From positions 1 through 25,871 of the IMG/VR virus record IMGVR_UViG_3300035698_005660: a stretch of 25,871 nt of DNA; one strand, given 5' to 3'. Source of the DNA: a virus. Within the stretch, counting starts at the first letter, position 1. Every line of letters begins with the position of its first letter. The notes under the pieces are model-generated. The model made no database searches. It saw only the letters and a list, made by a program, of their open reading frames with translations, and was not told the DNA's origin. Position numbers and translations under genes: made by a program. Shown here one piece after another: positions 1 through 6,169 of the stretch.

Positions 1-1
1 T

Positions 2-124
2 TATAACAACACTACTGCTGGTATTTTAGTTGCTTCGGGGGAAACACCAGCAGCTCCCGTTTGCACTTGGTCTTCTGCCGGTATTCGTGGCCGAGCTCTA
101 ATGATGACGTGGGATGAAGCCTAG
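2..124 (+). CDS. C-terminal end of an unidentified virion gene (partial)
   Basis: An open frame enters from the left edge and ends at TAG 122-124, giving about 40 residues that finish in WSSAGIRGRALMMTWDEA. The start lies outside the window. The residue mix (Thr/Ser/Gly/Ala with scattered aromatic residues) and the position just before the lysis cassette fit the end of a tail or fibre protein, but no domain can be recognised from so short a piece. A 20-base gap containing a purine-rich stretch (GGAATGAGGATAG) separates it from the next gene. The frame is convincing because it stays open to the edge and is co-directional with the operon; the function is open. Confidence 0.55.
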   Translation, partial: YNNTTAGILVASGETPAAPVCTWSSAGIRGRALMMTWDEA

Positions 125-144
125 GAATGAGGATAGTTTAGCAG

Positions 145-435
145 ATGGTAAAGCTACAAGATGATCTTGAGCATCCTGGTTGGCACTTAGATAAGCGAGT
201 TCCACTTGCTTTGATTATTGCACTTGTTATTCAAACTATTGGGGCTTTCTGGTGGGCCGCAACAATTCAGGAACGAGTTAATAACTTTGAAGTTTTTCGA
301 GCAAACACTTTTGCACGAGGTGAACGAGTAACTCGGCTAGAGGCTAACCAAAATAATATCGCAAAAACAGTGAATCGAATAGAAACAAAGATCGATCGAC
401 TCAATGAGAGAAACAAAGATCGATCAACTCAATGA
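145..435 (+). CDS. Small single-pass membrane protein, holin-like or lysis accessory
   Basis: This 96-residue protein has a short charged N-terminus (about 1-18), one strong membrane segment (about 20-40, LALIIALVIQTIGAFWWAA) and a charged, probably coiled-coil tail from residue 43 with heptad-like spacing (VTRLEANQNNIAKTVNRIETKI). It lies directly ahead of the endolysin, so a holin or other lysis-accessory role is inferred from position and topology; no family is certain. Its last 17 codons are affected by a 28-bp tandem duplication (381-436). Without the second copy the frame would read NESK and stop at TAA 443-445, overlapping the endolysin ATG, and the protein would be 90 residues. The present C-terminus (RNKDRSTQ) is therefore probably recent. 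Confidence 0.8.
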   Translation: MVKLQDDLEHPGWHLDKRVPLALIIALVIQTIGAFWWAATIQERVNNFEVFRANTFARGERVTRLEANQNNIAKTVNRIETKIDRLNERNKDRSTQ

Positions 436-436
436 G
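381..436 (+). repeat. 28-bp tandem duplication, two copies
   Basis: Copy 1 is 381-408 and copy 2 is 409-436. They differ at one base (G at 398, A at 426). Each copy begins AGAAACAAAG and ends CAATGAG. The unit is not a multiple of three, so the second copy is read in another frame of the membrane-protein gene and supplies its TGA stop at 433-435. Confidence 0.95.
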
Positions 437-444
437 AGTAAGTA

Positions 445-1209
445 ATGCTTGATCAGAAGAAATTTTTCGATGGTGTTCGTCATGGTCCATTTCCGGGTCG
501 GCTATCTGGGAGTCAAGTTTCTGGAATGCTTAGCATTTTAGAGGAGTGGAAAAAAGTTTCTAGTCCGCGTGTTGATTGGGTTGCTAATTCGTTAGGGCAA
601 ATCTATTGGGAAGTCGGCGGACGTATGCAACCTGTTCGCGAAGGTTACGCGGTAAATGATGAGGCGGCTATTGCCCACGTTACCCGACTTTACAAGGCAG
701 GCCGGATTCGCACTAATTATGCCCTCCCTCATCCCAAAACGGGGCAAAGTTACTATGGACGTGGGCTTATTCAACTGACGTGGTATGATAACTACGTTAT
801 CCAAGGAAATAAGCTTGGAGTTGATTTGGTGAATAATCCTGATTTAGCACTCGATCCCGAGATTAGCGCAGCTATCGCTGTTCAAGGTATGATCGATGGG
901 GATTTTCGAAAAGGACACTCCTTTAAAACTTACTTCAATGACGACGGGCAGGATTGGTTGGGTTCCCGAGCTATTGTCAATCACCCCTCAGATCATTCAA
1001 GCGATATTGCAACTCTTTCGAAAGCATTCTATGTCGATATTTTGGCAGCTCAAAAAGAAGATGATGGCGAGCTTGAGCCAGTTCCTGGCGTTCCGGAAGA
1101 AGTTAAGTTTACTGCGGAGGATTTAGGCCTAGATGCTTCGCACGTTGAATTGCTTACTTGGGCCAAAACCGGCGGGTTTACTCCTGCTATTTTATTAGAG
1201 AAAGGCTAA
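445..1209 (+). CDS. Endolysin, glycoside hydrolase family 19 (chitinase/lysozyme-like)
   Basis: This 254-residue peptidoglycan hydrolase is expected to cut the cell-wall glycan at the end of infection. The GH19-type core spans about residues 45-200. WEVGG carries the likely catalytic Glu56, YYGRGLIQLTWYDNY (103-117) is the family's most typical block, GVDLVNNPDLALDP (125-138) follows, and RAIVNH (175-180) fits the conserved R-x-V-N substrate-binding stretch. After an acidic Pro linker (about 205-220) a short C-terminal module of about 35 residues follows, which I do not recognise; a wall-binding role is possible. There is no signal peptide or anchor, so release should depend on a holin, consistent with the small membrane proteins on both sides. 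The next gene starts three bases after its stop. Confidence 0.9.
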   Translation: MLDQKKFFDGVRHGPFPGRLSGSQVSGMLSILEEWKKVSSPRVDWVANSLGQIYWEVGGRMQPVREGYAVNDEAAIAHVTRLYKAGRIRTNYALPHPKTGQSYYGRGLIQLTWYDNYVIQGNKLGVDLVNNPDLALDPEISAAIAVQGMIDGDFRKGHSFKTYFNDDGQDWLGSRAIVNHPSDHSSDIATLSKAFYVDILAAQKEDDGELEPVPGVPEEVKFTAEDLGLDASHVELLTWAKTGGFTPAILLEKG

Positions 1210-1212
1210 GAG

Positions 1213-1410
1213 ATGAAAGGTTGGCGAACTATTCTGGTTAATGTGGGAATTGTGGCTTTGACGGCAATTCTGCAATGGGCGGTTGGATTCAACTGGATCG
1301 AAGCAGTCGGCGAAATTGCCGCAATGACTATCGTTGCTCTGGCAAATGCCGGACTTCGCTATATCACGACGACTCCGATTGGCGAGAGCGCCCCGGTCGT
1401 CCGGCTCTAA
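1213..1410 (+). CDS. Small two-pass membrane protein, probable holin
   Basis: This 65-residue protein has two hydrophobic stretches, about 6-25 (ILVNVGIVALTAILQWAVGF) and 28-50 (WIEAVGEIAAMTIVALANAGLRY), followed by TTTPIG. The pattern MKGWRTIL...NAGLRYITTTPIG is one I know from small proteins near phage endolysins. Size, two helices and the place between endolysin and spanin genes make it the better of two holin candidates here. AGAG before the ATG could serve as a ribosome site. The function is inferred; pore formation cannot be read from sequence. Confidence 0.75.
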   Translation: MKGWRTILVNVGIVALTAILQWAVGFNWIEAVGEIAAMTIVALANAGLRYITTTPIGESAPVVRL

Positions 1411-1411
1411 C

Positions 1412-1675
1412 ATGGTAAAGTTGCGTATCTTCTTGCTTTTGTTGCAGCTTATCAAGATATTCTATCGAGAGATCGCTAAAGCGCAGGAGCAAGAAGATCG
1501 CTTCCAGGAGCTTATGAAAGGAATGGAGAAGTTAGGAGATGAAGCTATTCTTGCTCGTAGGAGTGTTGATACCTCTCCTTCTGGGGTGCGAGACGATCCT
1601 TGGAACGAAGACAACTGGGGCGATCAAGCTCACACAAAGCCAAAAGAGCGAGATCGGGAAGGCGGTAGTTTGTAG
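1412..1675 (+). CDS. Putative inner-membrane spanin (Rz-like)
   Basis: This 87-residue protein begins with a hydrophobic N-terminus (about residues 3-17, KLRIFLLLLQLIKIF), followed by a charged helical segment (YREIAKAQEQEDRFQELMKGMEKLG) and a hydrophilic tail rich in Asp, Lys and Pro. This is the usual plan of an inner-membrane spanin subunit. The ATG at 1412 was chosen because it lies one base after the previous stop and begins just before the membrane segment; a longer reading from 1334 would run through the holin gene. The lipoprotein gene at 1539 starts inside it in another frame, the nested layout typical of Rz/Rz1 pairs. The membrane segment is short and the family assignment rests on context. 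Confidence 0.65.
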   Translation: MVKLRIFLLLLQLIKIFYREIAKAQEQEDRFQELMKGMEKLGDEAILARRSVDTSPSGVRDDPWNEDNWGDQAHTKPKERDREGGSL

Positions 1676-1805
1676 GGCGTTTGAACCTATTCCATTTTCA
1701 CAAGCGAAAAGTCGAGCTAAAGACGTTACAAGTATCCAACGGCATAACGCAGCTTATTCAACTTTCGGATGTAAAGATGACAGACCTGCCAGCACCAGAA
1801 ATTAA
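1539..1805 (+). CDS. Putative outer-membrane spanin lipoprotein (Rz1-like)
   Basis: This 88-residue protein has a clear lipoprotein signal: MKLF, a hydrophobic stretch, then LLLGC, so Cys17 would be lipidated and the mature form would have 71 residues. The mature part ends with CRAFEPIPFSQAKSRAKD and HNAAYSTFGC, a pattern of paired cysteines and H-N-A-A-Y/W that I recognise from small phage lipoproteins next to lysis genes. It begins 137 bases inside the preceding gene and runs about 29 bases into the next, in separate frames. GGAG about ten bases before the ATG is a plausible ribosome site. It is expected to sit in the outer membrane and pair with the product of the 1412 gene to fuse the membranes. 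Confidence 0.7.
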   Translation: MKLFLLVGVLIPLLLGCETILGTKTTGAIKLTQSQKSEIGKAVVCRAFEPIPFSQAKSRAKDVTSIQRHNAAYSTFGCKDDRPASTRN

Positions 1806-3357
1806 TGACCTCTCAGCGCTAGGGGTTATTCGAGATGTTGAAGATTATCAACTTGAACCCGAAGCTTGGGGAGTTGGTAACAATATTCGATTCGACAATA
1901 AAGGGGTTGAGCGGGTTGCTGGTCGGGCTCAGCAATTTGGGACGCCAGGAATCGCTCCCCATTTTACAATTCCAGTCGCTAACGTTTCACAAACTTTTTG
2001 GTTGTACACCTCTTTGACTGCGGCTTATGTGTATGATGGAAGTTCTCATTCAAACATTACTCGAGCAAGTGGAGCCTATACGCCAAGTAATAGCCGAGAG
2101 TGGAATGGGACTGTTTTGGGTGGCGTGCCTATCTTGAATAGTGGTACAGATGCTCCTCAATTTTGGTCCTCGTATAGCACTTCTCAAGTGTTGCAAGATT
2201 TGACAAATTGGCCGTCTGGAGACCTAGCTGCAATTATTCGAGCTTTTGGTCCTTATTTAATGGCCTTTAATATCTTTGATGATAGTGTAAGTGCCCGGTT
2301 TCCTCATCTAGTTCGTTGGTCTCACCCTGCCGATCCTGGCGCAGTTCCTGTTTCTTGGGACGTTACAGATGCGACTAGAGATGCAGGAGAATTTGACCTC
2401 CCGGATGTTAATGCTGGAATTATCCTAGAGGCGCTTCCCTTGGGCGGGCGGATGTTCGTCTATAAGGCAGGATCTACTTGGGAGATTTCTATACGTGGGG
2501 GCCGGTTTGTTTTCGGGAATAAAACGAAATGGGAGACTTCGGGGATCTTAGCCCCGAGATGTGTGACAATTACGGGCGATGGAACTCGTCATGTCGTAGC
2601 GACGCAAGATGATATTGCCGTGCATAACGGAGCAAGCATTGAGTCCATTTTAGATAAGCGCTACAAGAAATATTTATTCAATGAGATCGACACGAACAAT
2701 TTCTTGAATAGCTTCATGTTCACTAATCCTCGTCAAGATGAAGTCTGGTTCTGTTTTCCCGAAAGTGGACAAACGCACCCTTCAAGAGCTATTGTTTGGA
2801 ATTATCGAGAAGGCGCTAAAGGTGCTATCTCTGAGGTTGAAATTAACTTTAGAAATGCAGCGGAAGGCGTTATTGAGTCTGCGACGAGCGATACCTGGGC
2901 GACGGTTGTAGGGGCGTGGGATAGTATCGAAGGACCTTGGGCTACAAGTTCTCGTCGAAAAGTTATTACGTGCGATCCGGCTAATACTAAGTTTATTGAG
3001 CTGGACTCCGGTAGTACTTTTGATGGCGCAGCTTTTGAGGCCACCTTGCAGCGAACTGGTTTGGGGATCGTCGGACGGAAACGAAATGGGCAGTGGATTG
3101 TTGACTTCGATCAAAGAAAGTTTGTTTCACGAGTTTGGATAAAAGGGTCTGGCGGCCCGATCAATGTTCGAGTTGGTTTTCAAGATCTCCCAGATGGCCC
3201 GGTCTCCTGGAGTCCCACTAAAATATTTAACCCCTCTACTCAGAAATTCGTGGATTGTATTGGAAGTGGAAGCGCCGTAGCAATTGAGTTTACTGGCAGC
3301 GTTCCTTTCAGAATTACAGGATATCGTCTCGAAGGTGACCTGGATGGAGAATACTAA
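1777..3357 (+). CDS. Virion structural protein, probable tail nozzle/stabilisation protein
   Basis: This is a protein of about 526 residues, rich in Gly, Trp, Phe, Thr and beta-branched residues, with repeated short strands and turns, as in a beta-propeller. The N-terminal third carries WGVGNNIRFDNKGVERVAG, FGTPGIAPHFTIPV and LYTSLTAAYVYDGSSHSNIT, a block I recognise from tail proteins of short-tailed phages. P22 gp10 and T7 gp12 are the functional models, but homology to them is not shown here. The ATG at 1777 (MTDLPAPEIN) is preferred over a TTG at 1681, which would put the first 32 residues entirely over the lipoprotein gene. It overlaps that gene by 29 bases and the next one through TAATG at 3355-3359. 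Confidence 0.65.
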   Translation: MTDLPAPEINDLSALGVIRDVEDYQLEPEAWGVGNNIRFDNKGVERVAGRAQQFGTPGIAPHFTIPVANVSQTFWLYTSLTAAYVYDGSSHSNITRASGAYTPSNSREWNGTVLGGVPILNSGTDAPQFWSSYSTSQVLQDLTNWPSGDLAAIIRAFGPYLMAFNIFDDSVSARFPHLVRWSHPADPGAVPVSWDVTDATRDAGEFDLPDVNAGIILEALPLGGRMFVYKAGSTWEISIRGGRFVFGNKTKWETSGILAPRCVTITGDGTRHVVATQDDIAVHNGASIESILDKRYKKYLFNEIDTNNFLNSFMFTNPRQDEVWFCFPESGQTHPSRAIVWNYREGAKGAISEVEINFRNAAEGVIESATSDTWATVVGAWDSIEGPWATSSRRKVITCDPANTKFIELDSGSTFDGAAFEATLQRTGLGIVGRKRNGQWIVDFDQRKFVSRVWIKGSGGPINVRVGFQDLPDGPVSWSPTKIFNPSTQKFVDCIGSGSAVAIEFTGSVPFRITGYRLEGDLDGEY

Positions 3358-3623
3358 TGAGTGATGTTGGTTATGTTCCGGAATCTGCACCCGAGATAGA
3401 AGAAGAAGACGCGCAGCAATTGGGTTTTTGGGCTAAAACCGAACTTGATAAGGTTGCAGACAGTTTTAACGAGACTTCATTCAGCCGGCTTTCGGTGCTT
3501 AATGCGGAGCCTGCAAAACCCCGGAATGGCATGATAGTCTATGCCGACGGGACAAATTGGAATCCTGGCGGCACTGGTGAGGGATTCTACGGGCGAGTTG
3601 CAGGAGCTTGGGCAAAACTATGA
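3357..3623 (+). CDS. Small tail-associated protein
   Basis: This 88-residue protein has an acidic N-terminus (EIEEEDAQQ) and a C-terminal module reading PRNGMIVYADGTNWNPGGTG and ending GFYGRVAGAWAKL. This latter pattern is common at the ends of phage tail or fibre proteins, where it probably forms a small beta-structured attachment unit. The start shares its first base with the previous stop (TAATG) and the end overlaps the next start (ATGA), so it is translated with its neighbours. The exact role is unknown; a small tail or adaptor component is the best guess from position. Confidence 0.65.
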   Translation: MSDVGYVPESAPEIEEEDAQQLGFWAKTELDKVADSFNETSFSRLSVLNAEPAKPRNGMIVYADGTNWNPGGTGEGFYGRVAGAWAKL

Positions 3624-4060
3624 TACAAGTTTCGGAAGTTTTTCAATATACCGGGGAGCAAATTGAAGCCCATTGGCCCTCGATCGATGAAGCTTTGGAA
3701 GCTGATACTTCTTTATGGGATTCGATGTATTCCAAATTGGCATTAATGGAAGGTTTTCAAAGCGGATTTATTCAACTTTGGGGTGTGTCTTCCTCCGACG
3801 CAGTTCATGCGCTTTTCATGACTCGAGTGTTTGAGGTTCCTGCCGGGAAGACGGTGCAGTTATTTTGGATGTTTGGTCGTGAAGTCGTTTCTCAGTTAGG
3901 AAATCTAGATACTGTTATGGATAGGTTCGCCGCGAGTGCTGGCGCGACCCGAATTGAGATAGTTGGACGCAAAGGTTGGGAAAAACTCCTGAAACCCCTT
4001 GGGTTTGAATTCGCTACTATTAGCGTGGCAAGACCTGTTAAAGTCTTAAAGGATAGTTGA
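3620..4060 (+). CDS. GNAT-like (acetyltransferase-fold) phage protein
   Basis: This 146-residue protein is read from the ATG at 3620, which overlaps the previous stop as ATGA; a TTG at 3608 would add only four residues. The pattern includes WPSIDEALEADTSL near the start, central strands (ALFMTRVFEVPAGKTVQLFWMFG), a helix with TVMDRFAASAGATRIEIVGR and the ending GWEKLLKPLGFEF. This order, with the final R-x-G-W-x-x-L-L-K-P-x-G-F, matches GNAT-like proteins found among structural genes of podoviruses. The usual acetyl-CoA loop (Q/RxxGxG/A) is not evident, so it may be a non-catalytic structural use of the fold. It belongs to the late operon. Confidence 0.6.
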   Translation: MIQVSEVFQYTGEQIEAHWPSIDEALEADTSLWDSMYSKLALMEGFQSGFIQLWGVSSSDAVHALFMTRVFEVPAGKTVQLFWMFGREVVSQLGNLDTVMDRFAASAGATRIEIVGRKGWEKLLKPLGFEFATISVARPVKVLKDS

Positions 4061-4061
4061 A

Positions 4062-4949
4062 ATGGGTGGTGGAAATGATACCCCACAACAGCAAACAACT
4101 CAAGCCAATTTGGCTCCCGGAGCGCAGCAGGCTAGCTCGTTGGGAAACCAGCAGCTGAAGTTGTTTGAGGATTTACTTGGAGGGGGGAGTTTAACCTCTC
4201 CTTCAGTTAGTGGAGTTGCTGGGTTTGATCCCTTGCAAATTCAAGCTCAAGATCAAGCCTTGGGGGCGAGGGGTGCTCAACAAGACCTTGTAACTTCTGG
4301 GGCGGCTGGAGTTAATTTCCTTCTTGGAGATAGTGGTGCGGACGTATTGTTTGCAGACTCGAATCCAGCACTTCGTGAGAGGTCTCAGTTTATTGGGGAC
4401 GAAGCTGTTCGACAAGCTACCGAGTTGGGTGAAGGTCTCAATATTCGCAACGAAGCGGTGGGAAGTGGACAGTTCGGCGGCTCTCGGCAAGGTATAGCTG
4501 AGGGTAAATTGGCCGAAGCTACTTTACGCCAATCTTTAGGGGCACAAGCTGGTCTAGAATCGACTGCATTTGGACAGGGCTTAGATGCTATTCGGGGCCA
4601 GCAAGCTTTAATCCCCGGATTGAGTGCAGCTCAACTTCAACCAGGACTTACAACTGGAGCTGTAGGGGATACTCGACAAGCTCTCGAACAAGCCCTTCTA
4701 GGGGAACAGATTTCTAGAGAGCAATTCGATCAGTTGGCTCCATTGCTTACTGCTCAACAACTCTTCAATACCGCTCAAGGCGTACCTGGCGGAAGCATCA
4801 CTACAACAGCAAGTCAACCGAAAACCTCGAAACTTAATTCTGCTCTTGGGGGTGCGGCTGCTGGGGCTTCTATTGGCTCTGCATTTGGGCCAATCGGAAC
4901 GGGTGTAGGTGCTGGTGGCGGTGCTCTTCTTTCCCTACTTCTCGGATAG
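4062..4949 (+). CDS. Probable internal virion/DNA ejection protein with glycine-zipper tail
   Basis: This 295-residue protein is rich in Gln, Ala, Gly and Leu with almost no cysteine or tryptophan, typical of elongated helical virion proteins. The N-terminus is polar (MGGGNDTPQQQTTQAN); the middle is predicted to be mostly helical (about 80-235), with the block GQFGGSRQGIAEGKLAEA known from ejection-type proteins. The last 36 residues (about 260-295) alternate Gly/Ala with hydrophobic residues (GAAAGASIGSAFGPIGTGVG), a membrane-inserting glycine zipper. It starts two bases after the previous stop. By analogy with T7 gp14 or P22 gp7 it may leave the virion and help form the DNA-entry channel; this is inference from composition and position. 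Confidence 0.6.
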   Translation: MGGGNDTPQQQTTQANLAPGAQQASSLGNQQLKLFEDLLGGGSLTSPSVSGVAGFDPLQIQAQDQALGARGAQQDLVTSGAAGVNFLLGDSGADVLFADSNPALRERSQFIGDEAVRQATELGEGLNIRNEAVGSGQFGGSRQGIAEGKLAEATLRQSLGAQAGLESTAFGQGLDAIRGQQALIPGLSAAQLQPGLTTGAVGDTRQALEQALLGEQISREQFDQLAPLLTAQQLFNTAQGVPGGSITTTASQPKTSKLNSALGGAAAGASIGSAFGPIGTGVGAGGGALLSLLLG

Positions 4950-4964
4950 TAAAGGAACTTAATT

Positions 4965-5507
4965 ATGATGAATCCGTTTGGTGTCGATACTAGCGAGGGC
5001 TTTCCCTCGGTGCTGGAAATGCTGAAAATTGGCGGAGCCTTGGGGGGTTTGATTAAGGAAAAGCCTTTACAATCAATGGGGGTTCCTGTTGGTGGTGCAA
5101 TTGGAGATGCGTTAAGTACAGGAGCCCCGGAGATTGAGGGATCTGGAGCGATTCCCCCAATCGGGAGTTTTTTGAGTCCAGATACTGGCGGGATTGCCCC
5201 TCCTCCAGGAAATCCGATAAGACGCGCAGCGGGTCCGCAAGGAGAACTTGCTCCTGGGGGCTTCACTCCGGATGATGGAGGAGATGCTTTTGCTCCTGGG
5301 GCTGCCCCAACTCCGGCTGATCCGAGAAATCCGCTTAGTGGAGTACAAGCCCCGGCCGCTCCTAAGGCTCAAACAGTGCGGAGTCCAGCAGCTCCAACAG
5401 CTCGGCCGATTTCAGATACGGGAATTTTGCAAGCTCTTTCTAGCGCGGGCGGACAACCTGTTGATGTGCTGCGGCTTCTTGAAGCTCTGGGCAATGAAGG
5501 TGCGTAA
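4965..5507 (+). CDS. Pro/Ala/Gly-rich virion protein, unknown
   Basis: This 180-residue protein has a short ordered N-terminus (MMNPFGVDTSEGFPSVLEML), a Gly-rich hydrophobic patch (GGALGGLIKE and PVGGAIGDAL) and a long, probably disordered stretch of Pro, Ala and Gly (about 60-150). It ends in a compact helical segment (GILQALSSAGGQPVDVLRLLEALG) with a run of hydrophobic residues suited to docking on another protein. AAAGGAA about ten bases before the ATG is a good ribosome site. The stop shares a base with the next start (TAATG at 5505-5509). Lying between two ejection-type genes, it is probably also an internal virion component; I do not recognise its family. Confidence 0.65.
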   Translation: MMNPFGVDTSEGFPSVLEMLKIGGALGGLIKEKPLQSMGVPVGGAIGDALSTGAPEIEGSGAIPPIGSFLSPDTGGIAPPPGNPIRRAAGPQGELAPGGFTPDDGGDAFAPGAAPTPADPRNPLSGVQAPAAPKAQTVRSPAAPTARPISDTGILQALSSAGGQPVDVLRLLEALGNEGA

Positions 5508-6169
5508 TGGAACCTACAATTGGACAAAGTCTTGCGCAAACTGTTGGCACGCCTCAATTTAGGTCGGGCCTCTTGCAAGCTGGGATTGCTCTTATGCAAC
5601 CAACACCTTTTGGCCAGAGTGAAGTTGGTCAAATCGGCCAAGCTCTGGGTCAAGGTTTCGAGGCGGCGGATAGGGTAACTCAGGGAGAAATCGATGCTCA
5701 GAAAGCGCAAGATACTCAAGCTCTCGCGCAACAAAGAGCTGATGCAAGTACGACAGCGGCCACATCATCTGCGGTTCGGGCTCAAGCTTCGCAGAGATCA
5801 GCGGACGCCAAAGTCTTGGAAGCCACCAATATTGGAACCAGTCTCACACTTTCCCAGAGGTTGACGAAGCAGCGACAAGCCAAACAGGATTTTGATAAGT
5901 GGCTTGAAGCTCGAGATCTTAATCCGACGGCCGCGACTGAAGTCAAAGCCGATCCTCTTCAGTTACAAAAAGCTATTCAACAATGGCAAGCTGAGCGAAG
6001 AGGTTTTCTTGAAAGTTTGAAAAGCGATCCAAACTCGGCGCCAATTGCTGGCGCTCCGGCCGTTCCTGGGGAACTTGCACCTCCAGTACCGGGTGCTCGT
6101 CTAGCTCCTGATGGGAACTGGTATGTTGAGCAACCTGCTGGTAGCGGACAATTTTTTAAGGTGGGATAA
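5507..6169 (+). CDS. Probable internal virion protein, helical Gln/Ala-rich
   Basis: This 220-residue protein has an N-terminus (about 1-55, QFRSGLLQAGIALMQP and GQSEVGQIGQALGQGFEAA) that resembles a segment seen in phage internal or ejection proteins. A long charged and Gln/Ala-rich helical region follows (about 55-165), then a Pro-rich linker (PAVPGELAPPVPG), and it ends in APDGNWYVEQPAGSGQFFKVG, a small beta module. Both ends join neighbours through TAATG, so stoichiometry with the giant protein downstream is probably set by coupled translation. A partner role in the ejection complex is inferred from position. Confidence 0.6.
   Translation: MEPTIGQSLAQTVGTPQFRSGLLQAGIALMQPTPFGQSEVGQIGQALGQGFEAADRVTQGEIDAQKAQDTQALAQQRADASTTAATSSAVRAQASQRSADAKVLEATNIGTSLTLSQRLTKQRQAKQDFDKWLEARDLNPTAATEVKADPLQLQKAIQQWQAERRGFLESLKSDPNSAPIAGAPAVPGELAPPVPGARLAPDGNWYVEQPAGSGQFFKVG

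Noticed and set aside
1681-1776. TTG start adding 32 residues to the tail gene
   Set aside because: The extension lies wholly over the lipoprotein gene and looks like a basic read-through; ATG 1777 fits better.
4814-5266. 150-codon minus-strand open frame, very Pro-rich
   Set aside because: It is the antisense of Gly-rich codons of two well-placed plus-strand genes, spans their boundary and has no recognisable fold.
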